From the NCBI GenBank assembly GCA_963924555.1, contig OZ004598.1:5430858-5494857 (forward strand): 64,000 nt of DNA. Direction: 5' to 3'. Origin of the DNA: Crambe crambe. Its lineage: Eukaryota; Porifera; Demospongiae; Poecilosclerida; Crambeidae. The translations under genes and the position numbers were made by a program. The notes beneath the pieces are model-generated. The model saw only the letters and a list, made by a program, of their open reading frames with translations, was not told the origin of the DNA and made no database searches. Shown here piece by piece: positions 49,191 to 61,797 of the stretch. Every line of letters begins with the position of its first letter. Position 1 is the first letter of the stretch.

Positions 49191-52100
49191 TCATTTTCTT
49201 ATTTCCAGGAGTTTTGTGGTGGCCAGCTGACATAGCTTGGGGAAGTCCACATCCAGGTGGCATCGCCAAAACCCTTTCTGTGACCCCCAAACTAGTGCTG
49301 GGAATTTGGGACTAGGGATTCCATGGAATATACATGCAATGGCCCTGCCAGTGAACTGATGGTCTCTGAAACGAGAGACCAAGGTGGCTACATTATGGAG
49401 TATGAGTTCTTCCTCTTCATGTGACAAGTCTGTAGTCGTGGATATAACTGGAATGCCTTGCTCAGTGAGATCTGTAGCAGACAAGCCATCACTGCTAAAG
49501 TACTGTGTGATGATATCTATCAAACAGATGTTATTTGAGGATCTTTCACTACTGTCGTGAGTCTCGGTAGCTACTGCTCTCAATGCAGCATGTAATTGAT
49601 GCAGTTTCATCACTTCTCTTGTCTCTTGCTCAGAAACTTTATCACTCAGTGATTGGATGATGTTCTCTCGCTCCTCTGGAGTCAAGTCCCCTGGGGCTAT
49701 CAGGTGGAATGCTGATTCATCAATCTCGACCAGAATGGTGCTATGGACGCCACTGGAAGTAGAGCATGTCCCTCTGTCGTTAACCTGCAGGCCTATCAGT
49801 TCCGAACGGAAGATCCGAGAGTCCCATCCCATGGAGTTGGCCGTTTCGATGATGGAGAAGGTGATGTGGCTTGCAGACTCTAAATCTACCCCTGAAATAA
49901 TGAGGGAAGGGGGGATTTAATTGCATGAATGATGCGACTTGCTCAAGTTAGCTCACCTTTTTCTCTGAGCCTAGCAGTTGCTGCAGCCACCGATGGTACT
50001 TTTCTTGCCAGAGCTTTCAGTTGGCGGTGACCTCCATAGCACTTAAGGGTGCAAGTGTCACGGACAGGATTCCTGACCTCCAGCCAGCCCTGCAGTTCCA
50101 AGTAACACAGGAGAGTAGCCACACATTCTTCCTTCAAATCCAACTCCAGCACTGTGCTCTCAATGGGGAATGCCACTTCATGTCCTGCACAGATCCTGGG
50201 AGATTTTGATGAAGGGTGTCCAGATGATGCTTGGTCTCTGTTTCTAGCTTCTCTGCAGTGACAAGTAGGAAAAGATTTCTCAACTAGTTTCTTGATGGAA
50301 TAGGGAGGAGCACTATTGCTGTAGGCATGGCGACGCAGTTCATAAAGATCACTTCCCTGAAGTAAAGGTCATGTGAAAATGCATGTGACATGCATGCACA
50401 TGGGCACACTCACCTCTTTGTCTAAAAAGACGTGACAAAAAGCAGGTTTTCCATCACGTCCTGCCCGCCCTATTTCTTGGATGAAAGACTCGAAGCTCTT
50501 TGGGATGTTATAATGAATGATGGCTCGCACATCTGGCTTGTTCAGACCCATACCAAATGCAACAGTTGCCACAACAATACGTAGAGTTCCTTTCATAAAC
50601 TTATTCTGCACTGATTTCCGCTGAGAGGCTGTCAATCCAGCATGGTAACACTCGGCCATGAGTACTGTTTGCCGTTTAGTCCTTGTTCCTCCAGACAAAG
50701 TCTTCTTCCTTTTCCGACTTGATCTTGAAATTGGTTCCATTTCCTCACTGTGTATTTCCTCCACTGTTCCATTCTGGTTCCAAGATTGGAGACTGGTCCT
50801 GAGGAACTGGGCAACAGATTCGGTGGTTTGTTGTCGAGTACAGTAAATGATGATGGAGTCAAGATATCTAAAAGGTTCCCTTTCAAGTAATTCTACGAGT
50901 GCCTGTTATATAGAGTCAGTTACATTAATGATTTGTGAACTTTCTGACCATTATTTTACCTTATCTCGATTTTTATCACTCGAGACAGAAATGGAGAGGT
51001 TATTGGGTAGTGAGGGGCCCCGTAAGATGTTCTCCTGAGCCACTCCCAGATGGCGTGCAACAGACAGTCCAGTAGCATGAGTGGCTGTTGCCGTCAGGCC
51101 TAGCACTACCTGAACCCCCAAATGCTCTCTAAGTGTCTGAGGAAGTAGAGAATACTCATCATTATAATGGAAGGAGAATTGCTATAATACCTTGTAGAGT
51201 CTGAGGTAAGAGGGTCTGAAGTTATGACTCCACTCTGAGATACAGTGTGCTTCATCTATACAAGCAAATGCTATTGGTGGGAGGTTAGGTAATGAGTAGG
51301 GGCCCTCCCTCTTGTTCCATAAAGCTCCTCCCACCAGCGCCTCAGGGGATAGCAAGAGGACATCAACTCGTCCTTCTGAAACCTCACGCAGAACCTTCTC
51401 CCTCTGGAGGCGTGTTTGGTTGTTGTGAAGACACGCCCCCTTGAGTGCTGGCGGGAATCGCAGGACCTGGTCATCCATGAGAGAGACAAGGGGGGAAATA
51501 ACGAGGGTGACACAAGGGGGACGGGTCTGCTTGTAGAGGTACGCTGGAAGCTGATAGCAGAGAGATTTGCCAGATCCAGTGGTAGTGATGACTAGAGTGG
51601 ACACTCCAGAGAGAATCCTCATAACGGCTTCTTCCTGGCCGGGTCTGAAGGTCGAGTGCCCCAGCTTCTTCAGTGCAGCAAAAACAGAGTTGGGTGTGGC
51701 TACACATGCATACAAAAAGCTGGGGATTGAAATTTAATTTTTTACTTCCCTTCCCCCCACTTACAAATAATCTTTCCATTTTCTGTCTTGTATAGTGGCT
51801 CCATGCTCACTGGAGGTGGAGATGGTGTACGGCAAGGAGGAGGGGGGACATAGTTGTTGAGATCCTCTTCATCTCCCTTCTGTGCACCAGCTGCCAGTCT
51901 AGCTGCCTCTCCAACAGATGGAAACTGGCTCTCCTTTGCCAGCACCTCCAAGGCACTCTCACTCAGTTCTTCCTCCAAACCCAGAGCCACAGATTCGTTA
52001 AATTCAACCTTCTGACCAGAAAAAACACCCAAGTTAGTAGAACCACCTTTGTCTGAACAGTTCTTTGCCCAGTGTCCAGGTTTTCCACACTTGAAACAGG

Positions 52101-53675
52101 TAAAACGAACTCCTTTCTTGATAGCCCCTCTGGTTTCCTCCCTTTGCTGCTTCTTCCACTCGCGTTTCTTGAAGGCTGAGCCTGAGAGAGTCCTGCCTGG
52201 TCTACGTGAATGGCGTTTCACCTTCATGTTCAGCCGCACAAAGTTTTCACTCACAGCTCTCCCTTGAGCTCGTGAGGTGGACGGCCTGCAGTGAAGAAGT
52301 GAAAGTAGAAACCTGATAAGCATCACTTACTTTTCTCCTGGAGTTTTTCCTGGTTTTCTGATTTCTTTCACAACAGCTGATGTGTGCTTCACTGAAGACT
52401 CCTCGTCCATGATAGAGCTGTCCAGGGGGTTTGGGTGAGGAGAGAGGGAGGGACTATGTTCCTTGTCCATGATGGGAAAGGGGGAGGAGCTATGTTTCTC
52501 ATCCATGAGGGCGTTGTCTGGGTGAGGAGAGAGGGAGGGGCTATGTTCTTTGTGGGTGAGGGAGTTAGTAAGAAGACGTAATGGACTATTGTAGGGGTGG
52601 GATGAGTGAGGACTGTGAGGTTTCAAAGTGTCTGGGTCTCTTGTTGCCACACCCACGACACTCATAAAAGGAGGATGGGATGGATTCAAAGCTCCAAGTC
52701 CCAATGGTCCCTCATCGTTGAACACACCTACAGAATCCTTCCTGTCCTCTAACGTCTCATTTTGTTCTCCTTTGAACTTCTCCCTGCTGAGACTCCTCCA
52801 AAGCAGACCAGTTTTCCCCTCCTTACCACTCTCCAGTTCTGCCTTCTGTTTCACCACGACTTGCCCATCATCAACTGCCTTCATCTCTCCAACATCACTC
52901 AAGTCAGGCCTGCATCGTTCCAACCAATCCGCAGACACACTGCTATGCCGCAGTGGACCAGATGGTTTACGACACTGGCCGGCTATCATAACGGGAGGTG
53001 ACTCGCAATCATCCAAAAGTGGCTGAGATCGAGAGGTCAAAGCTGGATTTAGCACAACTTTTGGAGAGCTCAAAGCTGGATCAAGCACAACTTTTGGAGA
53101 GCTCAAAGCTGGATCGAGCACAACTTTTGGAGAGGTCAATGCTGGATTGAGCACAACTTTAGGAGAGATCGATGCTGGATTGAGCACAACTTTTGGGTCA
53201 TGACAGACTGGGTTTCTTGTAGTTGTAGCCTTGGGTTTGATGAAGGGGGCCTGGGGTAGGTTCCATGTTTTTTTACGTTGCACAGGTTCAGCTGTGTCTT
53301 GTTTCTGATGATTACGCGATTTATTCAGTGACTCACCAAATACTCCAGCAACATTTATACCATCTTTTAAAGAGTCCAGCTCCTTCTTTGCCCCGTTCTT
53401 CATATTCCTATACTGTCTATAAAGAGCTACAGGAAGTAAATACTCACAGATGCTCTTACAGAAACAAAAGTGCAATACATACTTTGAAATTCAGGTGCTG
53501 TTGACTCCACATCAGTCTGCACATTCGATATGAAAGGTATTGGTTAACTCTGCTGAGATGACAGTAAATAGTTACCTTGGTTGGTTTTCTGCCATGTTTC
53601 TGGAGGAAGTTCCGCTCCCAAAACTTAAGTTTTCTCTTTAAAGAAACCAGCTCCTTATTTTCAACTGCAGACATT
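49191..53675 (-). CDS. RECQL4: RECQL4, RecQ helicase with Sld2-like N-terminus
   Basis: A replication-initiation and repair helicase. The start at 53675 ([20 protein letters not shown]) opens the Sld2-like helix, with [17 protein letters not shown] long disordered region with two Ser-Pro repeat arrays follows. Next is one CCHC zinc knuckle ([14 protein letters not shown]). The helicase core has [10 protein letters not shown], the Walker [72 protein letters not shown] and motif [12 protein letters not shown]. The C-terminus has [19 protein letters not shown] and ends in [11 protein letters not shown] like human RECQL4. All helicase motifs appear intact. It is divergent from INTS8 with 94 bases between starts. 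Confidence 0.95.
53036..53202 (-). repeat. 33-base coding tandem repeat in RECQL4 ([11 protein letters not shown] units)
   Basis: Five tandem units encode [44 protein letters not shown] and [11 protein letters not shown] in the disordered Sld2-like region. Four carry SPK, a minimal CDK-type site. DNA copies are close but not identical, so the array is fairly young or homogenised. A second Ser-Pro-rich repeat ([11 protein letters not shown], twice) lies further on at about 52430-52560. Confidence 0.9.
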
Positions 53676-53769
53676 TGTATTGATTTTCCCGCCAAATACC
53701 CACCCTTCTAATTAAGCGTAAAAAAGGCAGAAATATCATAGTTTAGTTATGCGCATGCGTGTAACAAAA

Positions 53770-56700
53770 ATGTCTTCTGAACCTGCCTTCAAGATACATG
53801 TAGCCAAGGCAAAGGACTTGCCTCAAGCTTGGTATGAGTTAGTCCTCAGGCCTGACAAGTTTGCTGCACACTTGGAAACATTAAAACACAATCCAGATGG
53901 TAAGCTCCTCCCCTAATTCCCTAGATTCCCCAAAAACTTGTTTCTCTGTCACAGCTTCTCCAAGTGCTCCACACCTCATCATCACATTTCTTGATAAATC
54001 TGGGGTCTATTCCGCTCTATCTAATTCCCATTCATCCCTGTCTTTCACGGTCAGATACTACAATTTCCAATGATAAGATTATCATTACTACTCTTCCCTC
54101 CTCCCTCCCTCCCTCTAGGATGTGACAGGGGAGAAGGAAGTAAAGCTGGTCAAGTGTGCTCTGATGGTAGCTTCGTGTCTTTTCTGGAACTCTCCTCATC
54201 TCTGGAAGGAGTGAGCAATTGTTGCTGATGACCCTTTACCACAATGTAATTGGGTATACCCATTATATAGGCTCCCCCTCTCTGTCCAGTTCTGCCTTGT
54301 CTCCCTCCTCTCCAACCACTATCCGTCCCCTGAAATGGGTGTGGTCAGCAATGAGGGGACAATAGCTCATGTGATCTACTCTGAGTGGGTGTTGAGATTT
54401 GTGGTGGAACAGTGTCACTCCTCCCATATCCCTTCCCGCACCCCAGTACAAACCTGGGATACCACCTGTGTTCCAACTGAACAGATTAAAGAATTGGTGA
54501 GTATATCATTAATATACTTGATAAATTACCTTCACTATCACCATTGAACTTTATGGACTTTATACTTTTAGGTGAAATCAAAGAGCAAGGAAGCTTTGAA
54601 TTTTTTGACTGAATTTTTGAAGGCAGTAGAGAGTCTAGCAGATGGAGAACTTCCTAAGAATTGGGCCGTTCCTCGTGTGTGTGTGGACTTGCCTGTGCTG
54701 TCAAGTGGAGAGATCCATTTGGAGCCCTTCAAAGAGGGAGGGTCAGGTGGTGGTCTCTTTAGTGAACACTTATGCCAGGTAAGTACTTGAATGTGTGTAC
54801 AGACAAACATCACCTAATTAAGGGACAAGCCCTTTAATTAAGGAATGAGCCCTTTAATTAAGGAATGAACCCTTTAATTAAGGGTATGAGTCTGTCTGCA
54901 ATTCGAGCTTTCTCCTTTGCAGATTGAATTTGTTGTGGGTTGCTACCATTTTGTGGAGGCTGACTATCACACTGCCCTTCACCACTTCAAGAGAACACAG
55001 CAACTGCTCAGCAGAACAAGTGGAGGAGAGATTGTGGACAATGCTAGACTTGCAGGATTCTTGTTGGCTTGTGAGAGCATGGCAGGAAGAGAGACCAAAG
55101 ATGTACCTCATCGGGAAGACTCCTTGGAACGCCATCTGCGGGAAGCAGTGGGTTTTCTAGCAAGCTAATGAGTTTGAAGCCTACATCTCTGTGACTCCTA
55201 GTGGTCTGAATAAATATAATAAATATAGGGTCCAATGGTCCTATAAATGCAGATTACCTTATTCTGCTGCTACAGATATCAGAAGGGGGAGATATAAAGG
55301 GCTCCCCCGAATGTGAGGAATGTTCTCAAGAGGAGGAAAAGCCAAATGCCAAACGACAAAAAATCAGCTCTGTTGACATCTCGCTCTCTCTGGATGACAG
55401 AGTAGTTCTTTGTAGCTGTCTGAGAAACGTTTTGGAAGGGAAAGCACCCTGTCCACAGCTGTGGCAATTACTGGGGCAACAAAACTACACACCATATCTC
55501 AAATTTCTCTTTCAAGTCAGTCAGTGACGTGTAAATCATGAAATGATTTTTTTTTCTTTCTCTTTTTTTTTTTTTTTTTTTTTAGCTATGTGGAAAATTT
55601 TTGAAGGGGAATCTGCATAGCAAAGAGAAAGTTTGTCTGCAGACTTTCTTGAGGTAAATGTTAAAATGCCTTTACCTCATAATGGTGTCTTAAAATTAAT
55701 AATGATGATGATGTTTAGGAGTTTACGAGGCAGTTATTGTGGAGACTCAAAATCATTGGAGAAGTTGCTTCCATCAGCAGTAACTCAAGAGCTAAGACTC
55801 CATGAGGTATGTAAATGTGACTCTAAGCATTCAGCATGATGTCTTTTGAGTATTAAAACTTAAAATTGGTTGCAAAAAAATTTCAGCCATTTTTCGAACA
55901 TTTACCAAGGCTCTGAAAAATGGCCAAATTTTTTGTGACACCGTTAACACTCAAATGTGAATCTAAGCACTTATCATGATGCCTAGATTCACTTTTGAGT
56001 GTTAAAACTTAAATTGGTTGCAAAAAAATTTCAGCCATTTTTCGAACATTTACCAAGGCTATAGACTTGGGAAATTTCTGAAAAATGGCCAAATTTTTTG
56101 TGAGACCGTTAACACTCAAATGTGAATCTAAGCATTTATCATGATGCCTAGATTCACTTTTGAGTGTTAAAACTTAAATTGGTTGCAAAAAAAATAATTT
56201 TTTTTTGTAATTTGGAAAACAGATAAAAATTTTCATTTCAAAACACTCCAAAGTGAATCTAAGCATCTGCTGAATGCTTAGATTCATATTTGAGTGTTAA
56301 CGGTCCCACAAAAAATTTGGCAAGTCTCTTTATAGCCTTGGTAAATGTTTGAAAATGGCTAGACTTGGAAAATTTCCGAAATTGGTTCTTGGGTCTAGCT
56401 CAATCTTCAAACGGTCCATTATACTAGGATTCTGTGATGGACAAGTATCTTAATGATGGTGAGACGCAAGACAAAATGAGCTACGCTATCTCTTCCTCGG
56501 TTGAGCAACTGGAACGGACAGTAGGGCAAGCCACTTGTTCCAGTGAGGTCCTGGCAGCAGTGGAGAACTTGTATAGAGTAGTTCCTTCATCCCAACACAG
56601 AAATATTTCCTTAAAGGTGAGGGGAGGGGAGGGGGCATTGGATGTAAAATTATTATGTGCATGTCAATAGTGGGTGGGGTCAAGCAGAGGATTCGCTCCC

Positions 56701-57270
56701 GTGGAGGGAGTAGCAGATCTTGTGAGTGTCACCAAGTACAACTGTTTAGTCCACAGAGCACAGGTCACCGCAAAAACCCAGGTATCTATGTTCAGCTGAG
56801 AAAAATGAAATTAAACTGTCTGGCACATTTTTTAGATGTACAGGAAGAGTCATGAGTTATTCACTGGGGCCCTCTCCTCCCTCAAATCTATTTCCTTTCT
56901 GGGTTCAAAGGTCAGACAGCTGGAGACTTACCTTCAAGAGCAGCTGCTGGTGACAGAATTGATATCTCTGGATTCAAGTAGTGGATCTGAGGGCAGAGGT
57001 AGCTGGTCTAAGAAGCACACTTCCCTCTTGGAAAAGTCCAGGGCCTATTATGTAGAAGATCGTCACTGTAAGCTGTAATTACAGGGTGTTCCTCCCAATT
57101 ATAGTCATGTGATGGGGTGTATGGTAGGGTCAGGATTGGACTCCAGCACTCTACATGTGGTGGGAGCATTCCTTCTCAACATGCACGAATTCTCTTTTCT
57201 CAGTCAGCGAGAAAATAACCAGGGACCCAACTCTGTGAGCTCCTCCCCTTCTGTCTAGGGACTAATATGA

Positions 57271-57318
<48 letters not shown>

Positions 57319-58676
57319 CTTGCCCCCAGGTTAGCTAGTGCTATCATTAATATCAAGGAGAGGAAAGACCTGCGAAAGTCCACCAGAAGTCTCTTTGAAA
57401 CAGGTTTGGTTTGAAGCCAATGATCGTTGCAGTGTTTGATACTACTGTGATGGGTGTCTTGCAGTGGTTTTCTTCTTCTCACCTCTTCTTCATAGTAATG
57501 AGGGCAAGGTGGAACTCAATGAACGCCAGTCTAGGCTGCGTACAAACTTAAATCTCTTCATCAGGAACCTCACAGTAAGTATCTTCTCCTTCCCTCCTAA
57601 CCCTCCTCTTCTCTTATATATCCCTCTATCCCTCCTCCCCTCCTGCCTCACCAGGATAACTTGTCACTCTCACTGCTAACAGCTGCTCTGGCTAGAATAT
57701 GGAACATGATTGAGGTTGATCACCATACCACAATGTAATATGACATTATACCACTTGATCACCTACAGAAACCAGAGGAAGAGATAGTGACGGAGTTTAG
57801 TGGCTACTGGCCTACAGCCATTGGCAAGTGAGTGAATGCAGCAGCATTCATTAATACTTATTCCATTATATTTCCTATTCCAGTGCATCCAATATTGATG
57901 CTGGACAGGTCCTTCATATGCTCAATGTTGCACTGAATCATGCCCTTCTGCTCCAGCCACACAACACCTCGTGGATCATTACCAAAGCCAATGTCCACTC
58001 TGGTATGTGATTATGTTGGACTGAAAGTTATCCATGATTCTTTGGTGCCCATTTTGAACTGCTAGCTGTTGGTGAGTATGGTGCAGCTCTTGAGGGTTAC
58101 ATGGAGGCCGCTGCTCTGGCTACCAACCACTTCCATCGAGAAATTCCCGAAGGGGTGTGGTCACAGGCTATTCTTCGTAGATTGATCAGTTGTTGCTGCA
58201 AGTTTAGTTACTTCACACAAGCAGCTATTCTCTGCCAACTTTTGCATCCAGTAGACTATGAACTTGCCTTTAGTATCCTGAGGGAGAACTGCCACGCCAC
58301 CATGGACAGTTTCTTCCCTTACTTCTGGGACATGACCATCATCGAGTACCTCATTTGTATCCATGACAACTTAAAATTGGGGAGGGGGGTTTATTTGTGT
58401 GAAAAGAAATTTTGAATTTCAAAAGGAGTAATTTTCAGTTCCTTGACAGAAATTTGCAGATGTTCATTCCCAGATGGATTCCAACAAACAGGCTGTTGCG
58501 GTAATACTCTGTGTGTACCATGATAAAGAAATTCATTTGTTTTGATGCAGATTCAAGTAGCAGGCCAGGCTGATCTCAACTTCAACAATAGTGTGGAAGT
58601 GCTGAGGAGAGCAGCTCAAGTCCGCAGGAGAAAGTTCTTGAGGACATTTTATACTCAAATCATACATGCCATCTGA
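53770..58676 (+). CDS. INTS8: INTS8, Integrator complex subunit 8
   Basis: A subunit of Integrator that docks the PP2A phosphatase onto the complex to oppose RNA polymerase II pause release. The chosen start is MSSEPAFKIHVAKAKDLPQA at 53770; in-frame ATGs at 53749 and 53755 are possible. Next comes WYELVLRPDKF, corresponding to the human WFEF motif. Then many short TPR-like helical exons follow, with CYHFVEADYHTALHHFKRTQ, RLAGFLLACESM and LCSCLRNVLEGK. The C-terminus has MEAAALATNHFHREIPEGVW, SQAILRRLISCCCKFSYFTQ, AAILCQLLHPVDYELAFSIL, DMTIIEYL and AAQVRRRKFLRTFYTQIIHA, matching human INTS8 to the end. Exon borders in the middle are approximate, and one intron holds palindromic repeats. Confidence 0.93.
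54230..54240 (+). other. Intronic GACCCTTTACC
   Basis: An exact copy of the promoter word inside an early INTS8 intron, about 470 bases downstream of the start codon. It shows that the word is not confined to promoters and weakens a purely positional argument. Confidence 0.3.
54813..54884. repeat. 20-base tandem repeat with TTAATTAA palindromes
   Basis: Four copies of CCTTTAATTAAGGAATGAG-like units at 20-base spacing in an INTS8 intron; each centre is the palindrome CCTTTAATTAAGG. Non-coding. Confidence 0.85.
55811..56395. repeat. Palindrome-rich interspersed repeat, copy C (INTS8 intron)
   Basis: This is the best-preserved array of the family. Hairpin cores (CTCAAATGTGAATCTAAGC paired with CTAGATTCACTTTTGAG) occur near 55819, 55959, 56124 and 56255, giving spacings of 140, 165 and 131 bases. 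Between them lies a second inverted pair (TTTCAGCCATTTTTC against GAAAAATGGCCAAA) and CAAGGCTATAGACTTGGG. It is in the opposite orientation to the TOPBP1 copy. No protein frame is present. Confidence 0.8.
57273..57317. repeat. (GT)n microsatellite at an INTS8 acceptor
   Basis: About 22 GT units run directly into the acceptor TGTGTAG of the exon beginning CTTGCCCCCAGG. The acceptor therefore lacks an ordinary pyrimidine-rich tract. Confidence 0.85.
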
Positions 58677-58946
58677 TGATATTACAATAATTATAATACA
58701 TGTGGACATAGTAACAGTAACATCAGGCAAGGAGAATAAAATCAAGATCAACGGAAATGAGACGCCAGTGAAAAGGAACAAATAAAAAATCAAAACATTG
58801 GTGCATTAGGAACAACAGGAATAGAGTGAAATCAATGTGGAGATGAGGCAATCAAGAGTTATATGCTACACAGGTAAGCCAAGAGCTTGCAAGCAAGTCG
58901 CCATACTGCCTACTATATGTCAGTAAAATGGAGGGGGTAGAGTCGT

Positions 58947-61138
58947 TTATATAGCTTCTCTGTTCTCTTCATCCTTTTGGCCACCATAAGCACCTCTCTT
59001 CCGGCGAGAGTTGCTATAACCCCTCCAACCACCGTCATTATAACCTCCCCTCCCTCCATAACCTTCTCTGTTATCACTGTAGCCTCCTCTTCCACCACCA
59101 CCATATCTGAAATGAACACATCAAAAACTCATACTAGTTAACCATATAATTTCTCACCTGCCACGCCCTCTGTATCCACCTCCATATCCTCTGCCACGCC
59201 CCCTACCTCTCCTGTAGCGATAACCATAGCCCTTGTTCACACTGCTCACACCAAATGTCTCCATGTTCACCTTCCTTTCCTCATTATGAGCAGACTTCCT
59301 ATAATACAATTTAACAAACAACCTAGGACAACTAATTGATCGAGAATGGGTGATTCCCCAAATAATTATCCAATTGTCCTTTGTGTACCTTCCTCGAGTG
59401 TTGCCTTCACATGTGATGTTATCAAAGAAGCTCTTTGACTTGTCATAGTAGTCCTCCTCTTCCACATCCTTCACTTCTCCCTCTTCTTCCTCTATGACCA
59501 CCACATCATCGTCAGAAGGGCTATCTTCTATCCCATCACCATTACTCTCCGATGTCCTCCGAGAACTCCCATCAACACGCAACTTCTCTTTAAACTCGAC
59601 CGCTAGATCTTCCTTCTTGAAACGAGCATTAGCACTCTCAAAGTCAAACTCGCTCTCGTACTTGAAGCTAGACCTTTCAGAATGATCTGAGTTTTGCTTG
59701 TGTTGCTGTCGGCCATAGTCCCTTCCCCCACCTCGGTAGTAGTTGTTTTCTCTACGGCCTCTGTAGTAACCACCTGTGCATTAACACCAAGTATCAGATC
59801 AGAGGAAGTCCCTGGGCTAATTACAGCAAATGAATTTGTCTTGCTATATACCTTACCTCGGTAACCCCTGTCTTCACCACCACGATAATTGCCACGCCTT
59901 CCTTCCCCTCTCTCCCACCTTCCCTGCTCATGTCCCTGGGAGTTTGGTTGTCTTTGTCTATCGGTTGACGGAGCAGCATCTCTCCTCTCCTTATTCTCCG
60001 AACTGGGAACAGACTTTGAAGGGGGAGGGAGAGGTTTTGAATCAATGACAGAATGTATGGGCTTTGTTATGGATACAGGCACAGAAGATGGTAGTTCAGA
60101 TGAATGAGTTACAACTGGAACTTGTTCTGGAGAATAATAAAAGTAATAATCATCACTGGATGGTCTTAAATTAGGTCTAACCTGCTGTGGGGATCACAGG
60201 TGTGGAACTGGCCTGGGGCTTGACTTCTGCACCCACTGGGACATACGTGGGTGTGGCTACTTGGCTGGGAGCTGGAGCCGCGGTATCGATGCTGGGTAGG
60301 GAGCGGGGAGGAGTGATGACCTGGGAAGGAGGGGCACCCACAACAGGTAATTGGGGAGGTACTGCAGATGAAGGAAGGCCTGGATGTGAGAAAAGGGGGC
60401 AAGTGATAATGGGAGTGGAAAATAAACACTAAGTGCTAAACTTGTTCAACTTGCCTTGACTAGAGGTGGGTGGTACTATTGGAATTTGGGGGCGAGACTG
60501 TTGCACATTGAGAGGTGGATGTAAGCCACCTGCTCCCATCATGACGGGGGGCCTGAAGTACTGCACTCCAAAGGGCGAGTATGCACCCATACCAGGAGGA
60601 GGATGGTAATAGTGAGGGTGGGGCCCAGGGGTAGCAGAGGTTGGTTGTGTGGCTTGTTGAGTTTGAGAGTTACGTGTGGTGAGTGGCACTGTAGTAGGTA
60701 CTGGTGGAGGTGCTGCTGATTGCTAATAAGATAGAAATAGAGACACTATTCTAAATAATGCCCACTGTAGGCCTCAGTTTTGACCTACTGCTGATAAAAT
60801 TGCTGGGTCTTGTGGAGGAGAGGAGCTAGGTTCCTCTGGCATCTCACTGACATTTAAGTCCTTGATGTCACTGCCACGGAATATGATAAATTCGTAGATT
60901 TCATTGCGAGGAGGAATCTGCTTGGTTGAGGGTCTGTTTTCTGTTCCAAATGAACGCACTGTATACATAGATAAGCATACATTAGCCTTCAGTTAGTCGA
61001 TTCTTGCATGGACTTACCCTTGGCGAGAGTGACAGTCGATTCTTTCGAATCCACTTGGTAGAGAATTCCTTCATATCTTATTTCGGCCTTCGAAATAAGG
61101 CTTATTTTACTGCCAATAAAAGGCGCGCCAGTGCTCAT
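58947..61138 (-). CDS. LSM14: LSM14 (RAP55), P-body translational repressor
   Basis: An mRNP protein of P-bodies that binds DDX6 and 4E-T and represses translation. The start at 61138 gives the LSm14 domain, [40 protein letters not shown] and [11 protein letters not shown] Pro/Gln/Ser-rich linker follows. The FDF motif [16 protein letters not shown] comes next, then an RGG-rich block, an acidic stretch [18 protein letters not shown], the FFD box [16 protein letters not shown] and the TFG box [13 protein letters not shown]. The tail is Arg/Gly/Tyr-rich and ends KDEENREAI. Every family motif is present in order. LSM14A and LSM14B are a vertebrate split. It is divergent from NUTF2 with 307 bases between starts. 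Confidence 0.95.
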
Positions 61139-61445
61139 AGTGAGTACTGCTGGGAAAAGAAACTCTTCTCGGCAGCTTAGACCGGCTTGGAAATAGCAAG
61201 GTATTCCTTGCAAAGCGATTCAACAGGATTCTCAGCCTTTCTTCAAAAACAACAAAAAAAAAACCCCAAAGAATACAATTCCGGTGTACGCATGCCCAGT
61301 CCGAGTTGCTAGCATATCATGCAAGTGTGAGGATCTATCTAGGAGTTCTTCTAGCAGCTCACACCTCAAGCTCGCATGCATGTTAAAGGGTCTGTGATTA
61401 CTGTGTATATACAGGAGATAAAGAAGTCGAGATACACGGTCTAAG
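61139..61445. promoter_or_regulatory. LSM14/NUTF2 shared promoter
   Basis: A 307-base divergent promoter containing an A9 run near 61253 and GTTAAAGGGTC at 61382-61392. The latter is one base from the reverse complement of the promoter word, 53 bases before the NUTF2 ATG. No gene is seen. Confidence 0.4.
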
Positions 61446-61740
61446 ATGGGTACTCCTGAAGCCATAGGTCAAGCATTTGTTACAAGTTATTACCAAATGT
61501 TTGATACAAACAGAAGTGGGCTAGGTGCTCTCTATGTGAGTTTTACATTATCTCTCCAGCGAAGTGTGTGTGTGTGTGTGCGGTTTTTTCCCTCTTTCTT
61601 TACTGTTTCTAAATGGTGCCCACCCAATCAAAGTTAGTTTATTAGTTTGGCCCAAGTGTGGAAGCTTACTCTAGAGTGCTTAGGAGTGGCTGTCGTTGCA
61701 TAGGGTGTGAGTCATAGTACTGTAGTGATACAAAGATATG

Positions 61741-61797
<57 letters not shown>

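Noticed and set aside
57255-57482. Thr-His repeat frame on the minus strand
   Set aside because: It is the translation of the GT microsatellite within INTS8.
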